Positions 53,774-63,185 of a DNA stretch of 64,000 bases are shown piece after piece. The stretch spans positions 551,001-615,000 of the forward strand of contig NZ_CP007014.1 of NCBI RefSeq assembly GCF_000452705.1, written 5' to 3'. Numbering within the stretch: position 1 is the stretch's first letter; every line of letters begins with the position of its first letter. Made by a program: the position numbers and the translations under genes. The notes beneath the pieces were generated by a model. That model was given only the letters and a program-made list of their open reading frames with translations, had not been told where the DNA came from and searched no databases. Origin of the DNA: Pseudomonas syringae CC1557 (GTDB taxonomy: Bacteria; Pseudomonadota; Gammaproteobacteria; Pseudomonadales; Pseudomonadaceae).

Positions 53774-54469
53774 ATGCAAGACCCGATTATCGATATCTGT
53801 GTCGAACAAGGCCTGCAGGCCGAGCAGGATCTGTTGGCGTCAGTCTGTGCCGGTGTTGCAGAGCATGGGCTGCTGCTGTGGCGACCCAATGACCGGGCGC
53901 TGGTCATGCCGCGGCGCATGAGCCGCTTGCCGGGCTTTGTCGAAGCCAGTGAAACCCTTGCGGACAATGGATGGCCTGTGCTGTTGCGGGAAACCGGTGG
54001 TGAACCCGTACCGCAATCTCACGCTACCGTGAATATCGCGTTGGTCTACGCGCAGCCGAAAACAGACGCTGATCGGGACCGGATCGAAACCGCTTACCTG
54101 CGTTTGTGTCAGCCGATTCTGGATCTGCTGGTCGAGCTGGGTGGGCAGGCGTCGTTGGGCGAGGTGGCCGGCGCATTCTGCGACGGTCGCTTCAACGTAA
54201 ATATCGATGGCCGAAAGATGGTCGGAACTGCCCAGCGCTGGCGTCAGAGTCAGGGTGGAACGCGTGCGGTAGTGCTGGCACATGGTGCCTTGTTGCTGGA
54301 TGACGAGCGTGTGCAGATGGTGGCGGCAGTCAATCGATTCAATGAACTGTGCGAACTTGAACAACGTGTGCGAGCCGACAGCCACATTGCCCTTCATGAA
54401 GCTTTTCCCGGTGTAGAGGTTCTGGCGCGTCTGGCGCAGGCCTACCGGCATCTGCTTTGCGAACTCTGA
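53774..54469 (+). CDS. Lipoate/biotin-ligase family protein
   Basis: A 231-residue protein related to the lipoate-protein ligase A/biotinyl-ligase (BPL_LplA_LipB) fold: SHATVNIALVYAQPK, FCDGRFNVNIDGRKMVGTAQRWRQ and AVVLAHGALLLDDE correspond to the core G-x-x-D-x-x-x-x-G-K-V-x-G-x-A-Q pattern, with a lysine in GRKMVG. The usual N-terminal R-R-x-S-G-G-G motif is absent, so substrate and activity are unclear. It sits 32 bases after trpC, possibly co-transcribed, and converges on vfr. Confidence 0.68.
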   Translation: MQDPIIDICVEQGLQAEQDLLASVCAGVAEHGLLLWRPNDRALVMPRRMSRLPGFVEASETLADNGWPVLLRETGGEPVPQSHATVNIALVYAQPKTDADRDRIETAYLRLCQPILDLLVELGGQASLGEVAGAFCDGRFNVNIDGRKMVGTAQRWRQSQGGTRAVVLAHGALLLDDERVQMVAAVNRFNELCELEQRVRADSHIALHEAFPGVEVLARLAQAYRHLLCEL

Positions 54470-54479
54470 ATACCCGGTT

Positions 54480-55124
54480 TCAGCGTGTGCCGAAGACCAC
54501 CATGGTCTTGCCTTTGACGTTAACCAGGCTTTGCTCTTCCAGAGCCTTGAGTACGCGACCAACCATTTCTCTTGAACAGCCCACGATACGGCCGATCTCC
54601 TGACGGGTGATCTTGATCTGCATGCCGTCCGGGTGAGTCATGGCGTCAGGTTGCTTGCACAGGTCCAACAGCGTGCGAGCCACGCGCCCGGTAACATCCA
54701 GAAACGCGAGATCGCCTACCTTGCGCGTGGTGTTGCGCAGGCGTTCGGCCATCTGACTGCCCAGCGCGTACAGAATGTCCGGTTCCTGCCGGGCCACTTC
54801 GCGAAACGTGTCGTAGGGGATTTCGGCGACTTCGCATTCGGTTTTGGCCCGTACCCACGCGCTGCGAATGGACTCTTGCCCCGGCAGTTGGAAAAGGCCC
54901 AGCTCGCCGAAGAAGTCGCCACTGTTCAGGTAAGCGACGATCATCTCCCGTCGTTCGTCATCTTCGATCAGCACCGTGACCGACCCCTTGAGGATGATGA
55001 ACAACGAGGCCGAGCGCTCACCCGCATTGATGATGTTGCTTTTTGCGGCGCAACGGCGACGTTCTGCATGCGGAAGCAGCTTCTCTAGGATGCTCGTTTT
55101 GGGTGTAAACGGTATTGCGACCAT
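54480..55124 (-). CDS. vfr: cAMP-binding virulence factor regulator Vfr (CRP family)
   Basis: A 214-residue CRP homologue, the size of P. aeruginosa Vfr. The cyclic-nucleotide domain (about residues 20-125) contains [14 protein letters not shown], with FGEL and the downstream Arg-Ser (SIRSAWVRA) that bind cAMP in CRP. The C-terminal winged HTH has [27 protein letters not shown], matching CRP's recognition helix. In P. aeruginosa Vfr controls quorum sensing and type III secretion; the P. syringae homologue's regulon is less known to me. It is divergent from the osmC-like gene. Confidence 0.94.
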   Translation of the reverse strand: MVAIPFTPKTSILEKLLPHAERRRCAAKSNIINAGERSASLFIILKGSVTVLIEDDERREMIVAYLNSGDFFGELGLFQLPGQESIRSAWVRAKTECEVAEIPYDTFREVARQEPDILYALGSQMAERLRNTTRKVGDLAFLDVTGRVARTLLDLCKQPDAMTHPDGMQIKITRQEIGRIVGCSREMVGRVLKALEEQSLVNVKGKTMVVFGTR

Positions 55125-55333
55125 GCGCTACTTCCGAAATAAAGACTATGGCCAAATGGCATACCTATAGGTATCGGCTGCGCGTGCGTTCTCCGCAGCT
55201 TTTCGACGTCTACGGGGTGCGATTTGCGAATATTCCTACACGTTTGCCTCAAATCGTATTTCTGCTGGCGCCTCAGGCCATCCCTTGGCCCTGTGCTAAG
55301 CTGGCGACCCTTTTTTACAGTGGAGTCTTGGCG

Positions 55334-55780
55334 ATGAAGGCACGCATCCAATGGGCTGGCGAAGCCATGTTCCTCGGCGAATCCGGCAGTGGCCATGTGG
55401 TGGTAATGGACGGCCCGCTGGAAAGTGGTGGTCGCAACCTGGGCGTGCGTCCGATGGAAATGGTGCTGATCGGCCTGGGCGGCTGCAGCAACTATGACGT
55501 GGTCAGTATTCTCAAGAAGTCGCGTCAGCCGATTGAAAGCTGTGAAGCCTTTCTTGAGGCCGAACGCGCAGACGAAGATCCGAAAGTGTTCACAAAGATT
55601 CATCTGCACTTCGTCGTCAAAGGCCGTGGCCTCAAGGAGGCGCAGGTCAAACGCGCTATCGAACTGTCCGCAGAGAAGTATTGCTCGGCGTCGATTATGC
55701 TCGGAAACGCCGGCGTGAAAATCACCCACGATTATGAAATTGTCGAACTGGGGTTAGCGTCAGACATCCAACGATCATAA
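55334..55780 (+). CDS. OsmC family protein
   Basis: A 148-residue OsmC/Ohr superfamily member. LGVRPMEMVLIGLGGCSNYDVVSIL and EKYCSASIML carry the two conserved cysteines (about residues 56 and 122) of the thiol-peroxidase site. The subfamily is the YhfA type, which neighbours crp in E. coli and vfr in P. aeruginosa. Start ATG 55334 has GGAG eight bases upstream; the long in-frame extension before it is not conserved in character. The 218-base gap downstream holds a hairpin at about 55799-55819 and probably the speD promoter. Confidence 0.85.
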   Translation: MKARIQWAGEAMFLGESGSGHVVVMDGPLESGGRNLGVRPMEMVLIGLGGCSNYDVVSILKKSRQPIESCEAFLEAERADEDPKVFTKIHLHFVVKGRGLKEAQVKRAIELSAEKYCSASIMLGNAGVKITHDYEIVELGLASDIQRS

Positions 55781-55998
55781 AAACGGCGCACACTCTGGCA
55801 GACGGCTTCGGACGTCTGCATAATGCGCCACTTTTTAAGGGCGCAGCGTGCATTGGTTTTCTGCTGGCAGCCCGAACAGACAACCAAAATCGCCAACGCG
55901 AAGAGGTGTTAACCGTCCTACGCAGATGAGCCGGGCTCACCTGACGGGCATGCTTGATCACGCGGCTGGCGCCGCACCCATATAGAGAGTTTTTAACG

Positions 55999-56793
55999 GT
56001 GAAAAGCAAACTCAAGCTCCACGGGTTCAATAACCTGACAAAGACCTTGAGCTTCAACATTTATGACATCTGCTATGCGGAAACCCCGCAGGACCAGCAG
56101 GCGTACGTCGAGTACATCAATAGTGTGTACGACGCAGAACGCCTGACGCGGATTCTGACTGATGTTGTCGATATCATTGGTGCCAACATCCTGAACATTG
56201 CGCGTCAGGATTACGATCCACAAGGTGCCAGTGTGACCATTCTGATCTCCGAGCAGCCGGTAACGCCTACCGAAAGCCAGATCGAAGAGTCGCCAGGTCC
56301 ACTGCCGGAAACTATCCTGGCCCATCTGGACAAGAGCCACATCACGGTCCATACCTATCCGGAAATTCACCCGGTAGACGGTATTGCCACGTTCCGGGTA
56401 GACATCGACGTGTCGACCTGTGGCGTCATTTCACCGCTGAAGGCGCTGAACTACCTAATTCACAAGTTCGAGTCGGACATCGTGACTGTCGATTATCGCG
56501 TGCGCGGTTTCACCCGTGACGTGGAAGGCAAAAAGCACTTCATCGATCACGAAATCAACTCGATTCAGAATTACCTGTCCGAAGACACGCGCAACGGTTA
56601 CCAGATGACCGACGTCAACGTGTATCAGGAAAACCTGTTCCACACCAAGATGCTGCTCAAGCAGTTCGAACTGGATAACTACCTGTTTGGCGACGCGACC
56701 AGCAACCTGTCTGCGGAACAGCGTGAGCAAGTGACCGCGAAGGTCAAACACGAAATGCTGGAGATCTTCTACGGTCGTAACGTAGCGGTTTAA
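55999..56793 (+). CDS. speD: S-adenosylmethionine decarboxylase proenzyme
   Basis: SpeD makes decarboxylated AdoMet for spermidine synthesis. The GTG at 55999 gives [19 protein letters not shown] and exactly 264 residues, the E. coli SpeD length. Self-cleavage occurs at the Lys-Ser of [19 protein letters not shown] (serine near residue 113), which becomes the pyruvoyl group. [22 protein letters not shown] is also conserved. Followed by a bidirectional terminator. Confidence 0.96.
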
Positions 56794-56810
56794 ACCCGGT
56801 TTTCGGATAT

Positions 56811-56839
56811 AAAAAAGGCGCCTCTTGCAGGCGCCTTTT
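56811..56839. terminator. Bidirectional terminator between speD and coq7
   Basis: AAGGCGCCT-cttgc-AGGCGCCTT is a 9-bp stem preceded by A-run and followed by T-run, so it can end both the rightward speD and the leftward coq7 transcripts. Confidence 0.85.
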
Positions 56840-56850
56840 CATTTACCGTG

Positions 56851-57498
56851 TCACACGCGATAAGTGGACCTGGTCATGACCTTGGCCAACAGGCTCATGC
56901 CGAACTTGACCGGTGCCGGGAAGCGAAAGCCGCCCGCTTCAAGTGCAGACTCGGCATGATGTTCTTCATCGCTGAGCATCTGTTGCAGAATCGCCCGCGA
57001 TTTGCCGTCTTCGGTCGGCAGTTGTTCCAGGTGCTCGCTCAGGTGTTTGCAGACCTGATCTTCTGTTGCGGCAACAAACCCGAGGCTGACCCGGTCACTG
57101 ATGATCCCGGCCACTGCGCCCATCCCGAAGGAAAGACCGTAGAACAGCGGGTTCAGCACGCTGGTGTGGCTGCCAAGTTGATGAATGCGCTGTTCGCACC
57201 AGACCAGGTGATCGATTTCTTCTTCGGCCGCATGCTCCATCGCCTTGCGTACCTTGGGCAGCTTCGCGGTTAGCGCCTGACCCTGATACAGCGCCTGGGC
57301 GCAGACTTCGCCGGTATGGTTGATGCGCATCAGGCCTGCGACATGGCGGGCGTCGGCCTCGCTCATCGTGTGATCGGGCTGGACAACTGCCGGGGACGGA
57401 CGCCGTGCGTGTGCGCTCGACGGCAGCAGGGTGCGCATTGCGCTGTCGGCTTGCAGTAACAGACGGTCGATGGGGGAATATTGACGTTCGGTAGCCAT
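56851..57498 (-). CDS. coq7: 2-polyprenyl-3-methyl-6-methoxy-1,4-benzoquinol hydroxylase Coq7
   Basis: Coq7 hydroxylates demethoxyubiquinol in ubiquinone synthesis at the inner membrane. The 215-residue di-iron protein has [40 protein letters not shown], a hydrophobic [17 protein letters not shown] patch and [18 protein letters not shown], with Glu and E-x-x-H ligands on four helices. The ATG at 57498 has GGAGG five bases upstream. Confidence 0.95.
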   Translation of the reverse strand: MATERQYSPIDRLLLQADSAMRTLLPSSAHARRPSPAVVQPDHTMSEADARHVAGLMRINHTGEVCAQALYQGQALTAKLPKVRKAMEHAAEEEIDHLVWCEQRIHQLGSHTSVLNPLFYGLSFGMGAVAGIISDRVSLGFVAATEDQVCKHLSEHLEQLPTEDGKSRAILQQMLSDEEHHAESALEAGGFRFPAPVKFGMSLLAKVMTRSTYRV

Positions 57499-57621
57499 GG
57501 GCACCTCCGTAAGAACCATGCGGGCAGTTTACCCGAATTGGCGCAGGGCGGCTGGACCTGTATCAGCCGGCCGACGATCTTCAGGATCAGCCAGCCGGGG
57601 GAGTTTCGCGAAGATTTGCGA

Positions 57622-57960
57622 TCAGCCCGGAGGCCAGTTCATCTGACGTTGACCCAGCACATGCATGTGAATGTGATAAACGGTCTGCCCGCCCAGCTCA
57701 TTGCAGTTCATGACCACACGGAAGCCTTCTTCGCAGCCCAGCTCAAGTGCCAGACGTTGCGCCGTGAACAGGATGTGGCCTGCCAGGCCTTTGTCCTCTT
57801 CGGTCAGGTCATTCAAGGTACGAATAGGCTTTTTCGGGATAACCAGAAAATGCACGGGTGCCTGTGGGGCGATATCGTGGAAGGCCAGTACCTGATCATC
57901 TTCGTAGATGATCTTTGCCGGGATTTCCCGATTGATGATCTTGGTGAACAAAGTATCCAC
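57622..57960 (-). CDS. HIT-domain nucleotide hydrolase (HinT-like)
   Basis: A 112-residue histidine-triad protein; TVYHIHMHVLGQRQMNWPPG has the H-x-H-x-H catalytic site near residues 95-99. HinT-type enzymes hydrolyse nucleoside phosphoramidates such as AMP-lysine. DTLFTKIINREIPAKIIYED is the typical N-terminus. It is between coq7 and the SDR gene on the same strand, as in P. aeruginosa. Confidence 0.94.
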   Translation of the reverse strand: MDTLFTKIINREIPAKIIYEDDQVLAFHDIAPQAPVHFLVIPKKPIRTLNDLTEEDKGLAGHILFTAQRLALELGCEEGFRVVMNCNELGGQTVYHIHMHVLGQRQMNWPPG

Positions 57961-58054
57961 AGCTGTTTGCTCCTTGTCGGTTGATGGGGGCGCAGGTTAC
58001 TGCCGTGAGCCTGAGTGTACTGAGCGAAACATGGCCCGCCCAGCCCTGCCTCTG

Positions 58055-58831
58055 TCAGCGCGGGCAGAACTTCTTGTTGATATAACCGCTTATCTGGCGT
58101 GCCAGCCAGCGCGAAACGAAGCGCGGGCTGAGTGTCCAGAACCTGTTGCTGAAGCCGGGAATGATAACCGCGCGATTTTTTGCCAGCGCCCGGACCGTGT
58201 ACAGCGCCACTTCTTCAGGGCTCATCAGATTATCGACGTTCACCTGTAATTGCGCGGTACGGAAGAAAGCCGTCCGGGTTGGCCCAGGGCACAATACCGA
58301 GACGTTGACGCCAGCTTTTTTCACTTCCTCGCGCAGACCTTCGGAAAAATGCAGTACATATGCCTTGCTGGCGTAATAGGTACTCATCCAGGGGCCCGGC
58401 TGGAAAGCCGCTACCGAAGCGACATTGAGTATCTGTCCGCCGCCCTGGATCGCCATCAGGTTACCGACGGTGTGACACAAACGTGTGAGCGCCAGGATAT
58501 TCAAGTCGATCAGGTCCTGCTCGACGCCCCAGTCCTGCGCCAAAAATGGCCCGCACGTGCCGATGCCTGCGGCGTTGACCAGCAGGTCGATCTGGTGGGC
58601 ACCGTCTTCCAGCTCCAGCAGAAAACCCGAGAGTCGCAGCGGTTCACCCAGGTCGCACGCACGAATCAGTACCTCGACGCCAAAGCGCTGAGTGAATTCC
58701 AGTGCGGTCGTTTCCAGCAAGTCACGCTGGCGGGCAACCAGAATAAGGTTGCGACCACGCCGCGCCAGCGCCTCGGCGATGGCCAGGCCTATGCCGCTGG
58801 AAGCGCCAGTGATCAGGGCGTAACGGGTCAT
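58055..58831 (-). CDS. Short-chain dehydrogenase/reductase
   Basis: A 258-residue classical SDR: the cofactor motif TGASSGIGLAIAEAL (T-G-x-x-x-G-I-G, residues about 8-15), LVNAAGIG, a catalytic Ser (SVAAFQPG) and YYASKAYVLHFSEGL (Y-x-x-x-K). The ATG at 58831 has GGAG six bases upstream; an ATG four codons earlier is part of this SD. Substrate unknown. Gene order fits P. aeruginosa PA0658 and relatives. Confidence 0.88.
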   Translation of the reverse strand: MTRYALITGASSGIGLAIAEALARRGRNLILVARQRDLLETTALEFTQRFGVEVLIRACDLGEPLRLSGFLLELEDGAHQIDLLVNAAGIGTCGPFLAQDWGVEQDLIDLNILALTRLCHTVGNLMAIQGGGQILNVASVAAFQPGPWMSTYYASKAYVLHFSEGLREEVKKAGVNVSVLCPGPTRTAFFRTAQLQVNVDNLMSPEEVALYTVRALAKNRAVIIPGFSNRFWTLSPRFVSRWLARQISGYINKKFCPR

Positions 58832-58885
58832 GCATTTCTCCATTGAGCCTGTGCGCCCGGCTGTTCGCCGGACGTCAGCAGTTTA

Positions 58886-59809
58886 TTACTTGTCGTTCTG
58901 TTCGTTTGGCTCTTTATTGACATCATCAGGAGCGCTCAAGGCACTGTCTTCCTGATCATCGTAAGGCAGGGTCTGTTCGTACTCGTCGGTTTTAAGCGCC
59001 AGCTCCTCTTTGGCCAGGGTTGCAATGCCGTAATAGATGCTGGCTACGGTGATAACCGGGATCATGGCAATCCACACGACGGCCAGAAACTTTACGCCGC
59101 GCGTGTTGGGCGGTGGCGGCGGGCCAAACTGGTTCGGGCCTTTGGTGCCGGGCAGCACCATGATCAGGAACGGGAACAAGGTGCCCACGAACGGCACGAG
59201 GTTCAACAGCAAAAGCCAGCCTGACCAGCCCAGGTCATGCAGCCTCTGCACCCCGATCATAATTCCGATAGTGATGAACACCACCACCAGAACCGCGATC
59301 AGCAAGCCGCCGCCGACCAGCGATGCGTTCATGACGGCCAGGGCAAGTGATAGCAGAACTATGAGCGTGACACACTGGACCATGCTCCACGCCAGAAAGC
59401 GCAGACGTCCGATACGGCCATTGGTGGTGAAGACTTTGAGCGTGGAATGCCCGAACTCCTCGTGACCCACCTGCGCTTTGGGCGGCGCGTAAGGGGATGC
59501 GGGCTCAGGCGAGCGTTTATCGGCTGCCCAAGGGGTTGCTGGCGTGGCGACCTCATCCAGATTGAGACTGATGGCCTGGTCGGGTTCGATGTGTGCTTCG
59601 ACGCCTGCCTCTTTCAGCGCAGTGATATAGCGCTCTGCTTCCGTGTGAACCAGCCCGCGCTTGAGGGTGACGGGTTTGCCGCTAAACAGCTTTTCAACCG
59701 CCGCAGCGTCGCTTTTGAAGAGCCCGGCTACGTTGGCTTTTGCCGTTTCAGGCTCGACGCCGTCACGCACCTGCCCTTCAAACATGATTTTGAAGAGGGT
59801 ATCGGTCAT
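58886..59809 (-). CDS. DUF805 membrane protein with N-terminal soluble domain
   Basis: A 307-residue protein. Residues 1-85 form a soluble domain (YRITALKEAGVEAHIEP type, with TDTLFKIMFEGQVRDGVEPE). A Pro-rich linker leads to a DUF805 membrane domain (about 125-270): GRIGRLRFLAWSM is the family's G-R-x-x-R-x-x-F/Y-W motif, followed by helices VTLIVLLSLALAVM, LLIAVLVVVFITIGIMIGVQRLHDLGWSGWLLLLNLVPFVG and a last helix near 245. The acidic tail is disordered. Function unknown. Confidence 0.82.
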   Translation of the reverse strand: MTDTLFKIMFEGQVRDGVEPETAKANVAGLFKSDAAAVEKLFSGKPVTLKRGLVHTEAERYITALKEAGVEAHIEPDQAISLNLDEVATPATPWAADKRSPEPASPYAPPKAQVGHEEFGHSTLKVFTTNGRIGRLRFLAWSMVQCVTLIVLLSLALAVMNASLVGGGLLIAVLVVVFITIGIMIGVQRLHDLGWSGWLLLLNLVPFVGTLFPFLIMVLPGTKGPNQFGPPPPPNTRGVKFLAVVWIAMIPVITVASIYYGIATLAKEELALKTDEYEQTLPYDDQEDSALSAPDDVNKEPNEQNDK

Positions 59810-59888
59810 ACAGGGCTTCCTTGTCTTGAGTGAGAGCAGCAGGACACCTTATAGAGGCGTCCTTTCGTGAGGGCAGAGCGGCAGTCGG

Positions 59889-60317
59889 TCAGAACGGTTT
59901 TACGATAACCAGAATGACCACCGCAATCAGAATCAATACCGGGATTTCATTGAACCAGCGATAAAACACGTGGCTGCGGCCATTCTCGCCACGGGCGAAG
60001 CGTTTCATCTGCGCGCCGCAGACATGGTGGTAGCCGATCAGCAGGAACACCAGGGTCAGCTTCGCGTGCATCCAGCCCTGGCTGAAATAACCGCTGGGGT
60101 CGAAGCTGATCAGCCAGCCGCCGAAGACCAGCGTGGCGATCATTGCCGGTGTCATGATGCCGCGGTACAGTTTGCGCTCCATCACCATGAAGCGCTCGCG
60201 GCTGACGGTGTCCTCGCTCATCGAGTGGTAGACGAACAGTCTTGGTAGATAGAACAGGGCTGCAAACCAGCAGACCATCGAGATGACATGCAGTGCTTTG
60301 ATCCATAAATAGAGCAT
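59889..60317 (-). CDS. hemJ: Protoporphyrinogen IX oxidase HemJ
   Basis: A 142-residue membrane protein of the HemJ/UPF0093 family, which oxidises protoporphyrinogen IX in haem synthesis where HemG/HemY are absent. LWIKALHVISMVCWFAALFYLPRLFVYH contains the conserved His (about residue 10) in the first of four helices, and MTPAMIATLVFGGWLI, WMHAKLTLVFLLIGYHHVCG and FNEIPVLILIAVVILVIVKPF the others. The assignment is by motif and length. It is divergent from argC. Confidence 0.88.
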   Translation of the reverse strand: MLYLWIKALHVISMVCWFAALFYLPRLFVYHSMSEDTVSRERFMVMERKLYRGIMTPAMIATLVFGGWLISFDPSGYFSQGWMHAKLTLVFLLIGYHHVCGAQMKRFARGENGRSHVFYRWFNEIPVLILIAVVILVIVKPF

Positions 60318-60450
60318 TTTTGATTATTCCCAGGTTCACGGTGGCCGAATAGTAGTGTCTTGTGCGCCCTTACGTCACGTTGTCGGTTGTCGCAGAGGCC
60401 ATAGGCTCCTATTATCGACCGCTTTCCAGTTGTTTCGTTGAGGGCAGGTT

Positions 60451-61485
60451 ATGGTCAAGGTCGGTATCGTCGGCGGCACGGGTTACACCGGAGTCGAGCT
60501 GCTGCGTCTGTTGGCACAGCATCCGCAGGCAGAAGTGGTGGTAATTACCTCTCGCTCGGAGGCCGGTCTTCCAGTCGCCGACATGTATCCGAACCTGCGA
60601 GGCCATTACGACGGCCTGGCGTTCAGCGTCCCTGATGTCAAAACCCTGGGGGCCTGTGATGTGGTGTTTTTTGCCACGCCTCACGGTGTTGCCCATGCCC
60701 TGGCGGGTGAACTGCTTGCGGCGGGCACCAAGGTAATCGATCTGTCGGCCGATTTCCGTCTGCAGGACCCGGTCGAGTGGGCCAAATGGTACGGCCAGCC
60801 TCACGGTGCGCCGCAGTTGCTGCAGGACGCGGTCTACGGGCTGCCGGAAGTCAACCGCGAGCAGATAAAGAGCGCCCGCTTGATTGCCGTGCCGGGCTGC
60901 TACCCGACAGCCACGCAACTGGGCTTCTTGCCGTTGCTTGAAGCAGGCATTGCCGATAACACCCGTTTGATTGCCGACTGTAAGTCCGGTGTGAGCGGCG
61001 CAGGGCGTGGTCTGAGCATTGGCTCTCTTTACTCGGAAGCCAACGAAAGCTTCAAGGCGTACGCCGTAAAAGGTCACCGTCATCTGCCTGAAATCACTCA
61101 GGGGCTGCGTCGCGCAGCAGGTGGTGAGGTTGGTCTGACCTTCGTACCGCATCTGGTGCCGATGATCCGTGGCATTCATTCCACACTTTATGCAACGGTC
61201 ACTGACCGCTCGGTGGATCTGCAAGCTCTGTTCGAGAAGCGCTACGCCGATGAGCCGTTCGTTGATGTAATGCCAGCCGGTAGCCACCCGGAAACCCGTA
61301 GTGTGCGTGGCGCCAACGTCTGCCGCATTGCCGTGCATCGTCCACAGGGCGGCGATCTGGTGGTCGTGCTCTCGGTTATCGACAACCTGGTGAAGGGCGC
61401 GTCCGGGCAGGCGGTGCAGAACATGAACATCCTGTTTGGTCTGGATGAGCGCGCAGGGTTGTCTCATGCGGGGATGATGCCCTGA
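60451..61485 (+). CDS. argC: N-acetyl-gamma-glutamyl-phosphate reductase
   Basis: ArgC reduces N-acetyl-glutamyl-phosphate in arginine synthesis. The 344-residue protein shows the Rossmann [27 protein letters not shown], the catalytic cysteine in [16 protein letters not shown] (near residue 150), [12 protein letters not shown] and HRHLPEI. This is the type-1 ArgC length. It is followed by a REP-like element and erpA. Confidence 0.97.
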   Translation: MVKVGIVGGTGYTGVELLRLLAQHPQAEVVVITSRSEAGLPVADMYPNLRGHYDGLAFSVPDVKTLGACDVVFFATPHGVAHALAGELLAAGTKVIDLSADFRLQDPVEWAKWYGQPHGAPQLLQDAVYGLPEVNREQIKSARLIAVPGCYPTATQLGFLPLLEAGIADNTRLIADCKSGVSGAGRGLSIGSLYSEANESFKAYAVKGHRHLPEITQGLRRAAGGEVGLTFVPHLVPMIRGIHSTLYATVTDRSVDLQALFEKRYADEPFVDVMPAGSHPETRSVRGANVCRIAVHRPQGGDLVVVLSVIDNLVKGASGQAVQNMNILFGLDERAGLSHAGMMP

Positions 61486-61494
61486 GGGAAGCCG

Positions 61495-61572
61495 CTTATA
61501 GCTTCAGCGGCAGGCTTCAAGTCGCAAGGCAAGGGCGGACCGGCCATGCTCTTGTAGCTTGTAGCTGCCTCC
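61495..61572. repeat. REP-like inverted repeat between argC and erpA
   Basis: TATAGCTTCAGCGGCAGGCTTCAAGTCGCAAG is mirrored imperfectly by CTTGTAGCTTGTAGCTGCC. It is of the same GCTTCAAG-type as the element at 6801-6900. Confidence 0.55.
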
Positions 61573-61582
61573 CAGCAAATAG

Positions 61583-61612
61583 TTGACCGATTTTCTAGGA
61601 GAAGCGGATAAT
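61583..61612 (+). promoter_or_regulatory. Candidate erpA promoter with possible IscR half-site
   Basis: TTGACC (61583-61588), 18-base spacer, GATAAT (61607-61612). The left portion ATAGTTGACC (61579-61588) matches the left half of the type-1 IscR consensus ATASYYGACT; the right half is poor. An inverted repeat GCCGTC...GACGGC (61614-61637) sits in the leader. Confidence 0.45.
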
Positions 61613-61657
61613 GCCGTCATTACGCATTACGACGGCTAATGCCGGGAGATATCTGAC

Positions 61658-62008
61658 ATGAGTGTTGAATCCTTTACGCCTACGGCTTTGGAATTCACCC
61701 CAAATGCAGCGCACAAGGTGAAAACCCTGGTCGACGAAGAGGGCAATGATCGCCTTAAGCTGCGTGTATTCGTTACAGGTGGTGGTTGCTCGGGTTTTCA
61801 GTACGGCTTCACTTTTGATGAGGACGTGGCAGACGACGATACAATCGTCGAGCGCGAGGGCGTTAGTCTGGTGGTCGATCCGATGAGCTTCCAGTATCTG
61901 GCGGGCGCTGAAGTGGATTATCAGGAAGGGCTTGAGGGCTCGCGATTCGTGATCAAGAACCCGAATGCTTCCACGACCTGTGGTTGTGGTTCTTCGTTTT
62001 CGATCTGA
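61658..62008 (+). CDS. erpA: Iron-sulfur insertion A-type carrier ErpA
   Basis: ErpA delivers Fe-S clusters to apoproteins such as IspG/H. The 116-residue protein has the three conserved cysteines of A-type carriers, in [11 protein letters not shown] (about residue 44) and [11 protein letters not shown] at the C-terminus. The N-terminal extension [19 protein letters not shown] is typical of ErpA rather than IscA. Only one gene follows before the convergent anmK. Confidence 0.95.
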   Translation: MSVESFTPTALEFTPNAAHKVKTLVDEEGNDRLKLRVFVTGGGCSGFQYGFTFDEDVADDDTIVEREGVSLVVDPMSFQYLAGAEVDYQEGLEGSRFVIKNPNASTTCGCGSSFSI

Positions 62009-62044
62009 TCGAACGCTGCTGTAAATACGCTGCTGTAAACAAAG

Positions 62045-62069
62045 ACGCCGCTCATTCGAGCGGCGTTTT
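62045..62069. terminator. Terminator between erpA and anmK
   Basis: ACGCCGCTC-attc-GAGCGGCGT, a perfect 9-bp stem followed by TTTG on the plus strand. It serves erpA and, less well, the converging anmK. Confidence 0.8.
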
Positions 62070-62087
62070 GCGTTCAGGTGTCAGGCT

Positions 62088-63185
<1,098 letters not shown>

